DNA of 35,959 nt from an uncultured Enterobacterales bacterium (GTDB lineage Bacteria; Pseudomonadota; Gammaproteobacteria; Enterobacterales; Psychrobiaceae): positions 1-35,959 of the forward strand of contig CALJMY010000039.1 in assembly GCA_937981905.1 (NCBI GenBank). The letters are read 5' to 3'. The position numbers were made by a program, and so were the translations under genes. Below are positions 35,787 to 35,959 of the stretch, one piece after another. Each line of letters begins with the position of its first letter. Position 1 is the first letter of the stretch. The notes under the pieces were generated by a model that made no database searches, had not been told where the DNA came from, and saw only the letters and a list, made by a program, of their open reading frames with translations.

Positions 35787-35959
35787 GTGTTTAAATATAT
35801 TTATAATTCCATTAAAGCAATCTTTGTTGGCCTATTAATTGGCGCAATTGTCATTATTGCTATTCCAAATACACGTAGCAGCGTCGTAGACTCCATCAAA
35901 CAATGGCTTACTTTTCATAATACTCAAGTTTCTTATTCCTATGCGATTAAACGCTCAGC
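35787..35959 (+). CDS. degS: Site-1 protease DegS, 5' part (cut by window end)
   Basis: The first 57 codons from GTG 35787 encode a single N-terminal membrane anchor (AIFVGLLIGAIVIIAIP) followed by a periplasmic stretch ending YSYAIKRSA. This is like the DegS N-terminus and its PAVVNVYN-type start of the protease domain. DegS senses unfolded porins and cuts RseA to start the sigma-E response. AAGG lies about 10 nt upstream. Position right after degQ supports the call. Confidence 0.88.
   Translation, partial: MFKYIYNSIKAIFVGLLIGAIVIIAIPNTRSSVVDSIKQWLTFHNTQVSYSYAIKRS

Overview
The window is chromosomal DNA of a low-GC marine gammaproteobacterium, most likely Alteromonadales (Colwellia/Thalassotalea-like). 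This rests on the gene order rnpB-rsmI-lpoA-yraN-diaA-dolP, then sspB-sspA-petCBA-rpsI-rplM-zapE-zapG-degQ-degS, on AT-rich codon use, and on a carbohydrate-utilisation insert of marine type. The genus is inferred, not proven.

Region 1 (1-9180, all minus strand) is one tightly packed run of ten genes. In transcription order they are: an outer-membrane beta-barrel protein, a processive-type family 2 glycosyltransferase with QxxRW, a polytopic GT-C-type membrane glycosyltransferase, a DPM1-like family 2 glycosyltransferase, a DUF547 protein, a TIGR04282/DUF2064 glycosyltransferase, ArsM arsenite methyltransferase, a radical SAM enzyme, a thioredoxin-type arsenate reductase, and an MTA/purine nucleoside phosphorylase cut by the window edge. 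Stop/start overlaps (TAATG) couple several of them. The core reads as an arsenosugar pathway: arsenate to arsenite (ArsC), methylation (ArsM), 5'-deoxyadenosyl transfer (radical SAM), removal of adenine (phosphorylase), glycosylation. No arsenic efflux pump or ArsR is seen. The three membrane-associated glycosyltransferases and the barrel suggest that the product is built into a lipid- or envelope-linked glycan. This is the most novel part of the window.

Region 2 (9181-12611) holds a small unknown ORF, an ORF broken by one stop codon, and a TPR-GGDEF diguanylate cyclase. Region 3 (12612-17860) is core: RNase P RNA, a small unknown gene, and the rsmI / lpoA-yraN-diaA-dolP block (rRNA methylation, cell-wall synthase activation, replication timing, outer-membrane lipoprotein).

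Region 4 (17861-25834) is an accessory insert between dolP and sspB for beta-glucan/beta-glucoside use: a CBM9-like secreted protein, an ExoP-like GH3 glucosidase, a GH1 beta-glucosidase and a GPH-family sugar symporter. Two near-identical LacI-type operators (TGTAAGCGCTTACA / TGTAAGCGCTTTCA) lie at its promoters, with no regulator gene in the window. A remnant of a flavin-dependent tryptophan-halogenase-like gene, with two in-frame stops, lies inside it.

Region 5 (25835-35959) is core again: ClpXP adaptor SspB, SspA, cytochrome bc1 (petABC), ribosomal proteins L13/S9, ZapE, ZapG, and the periplasmic proteases DegQ and DegS (cut by the window end). An orphan MSHA-like pilin and a 165-bp MITE-like element with 21-bp terminal inverted repeats interrupt the block between rplM and zapE. 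No tRNA, rRNA gene, CRISPR array or intact transposase was found.
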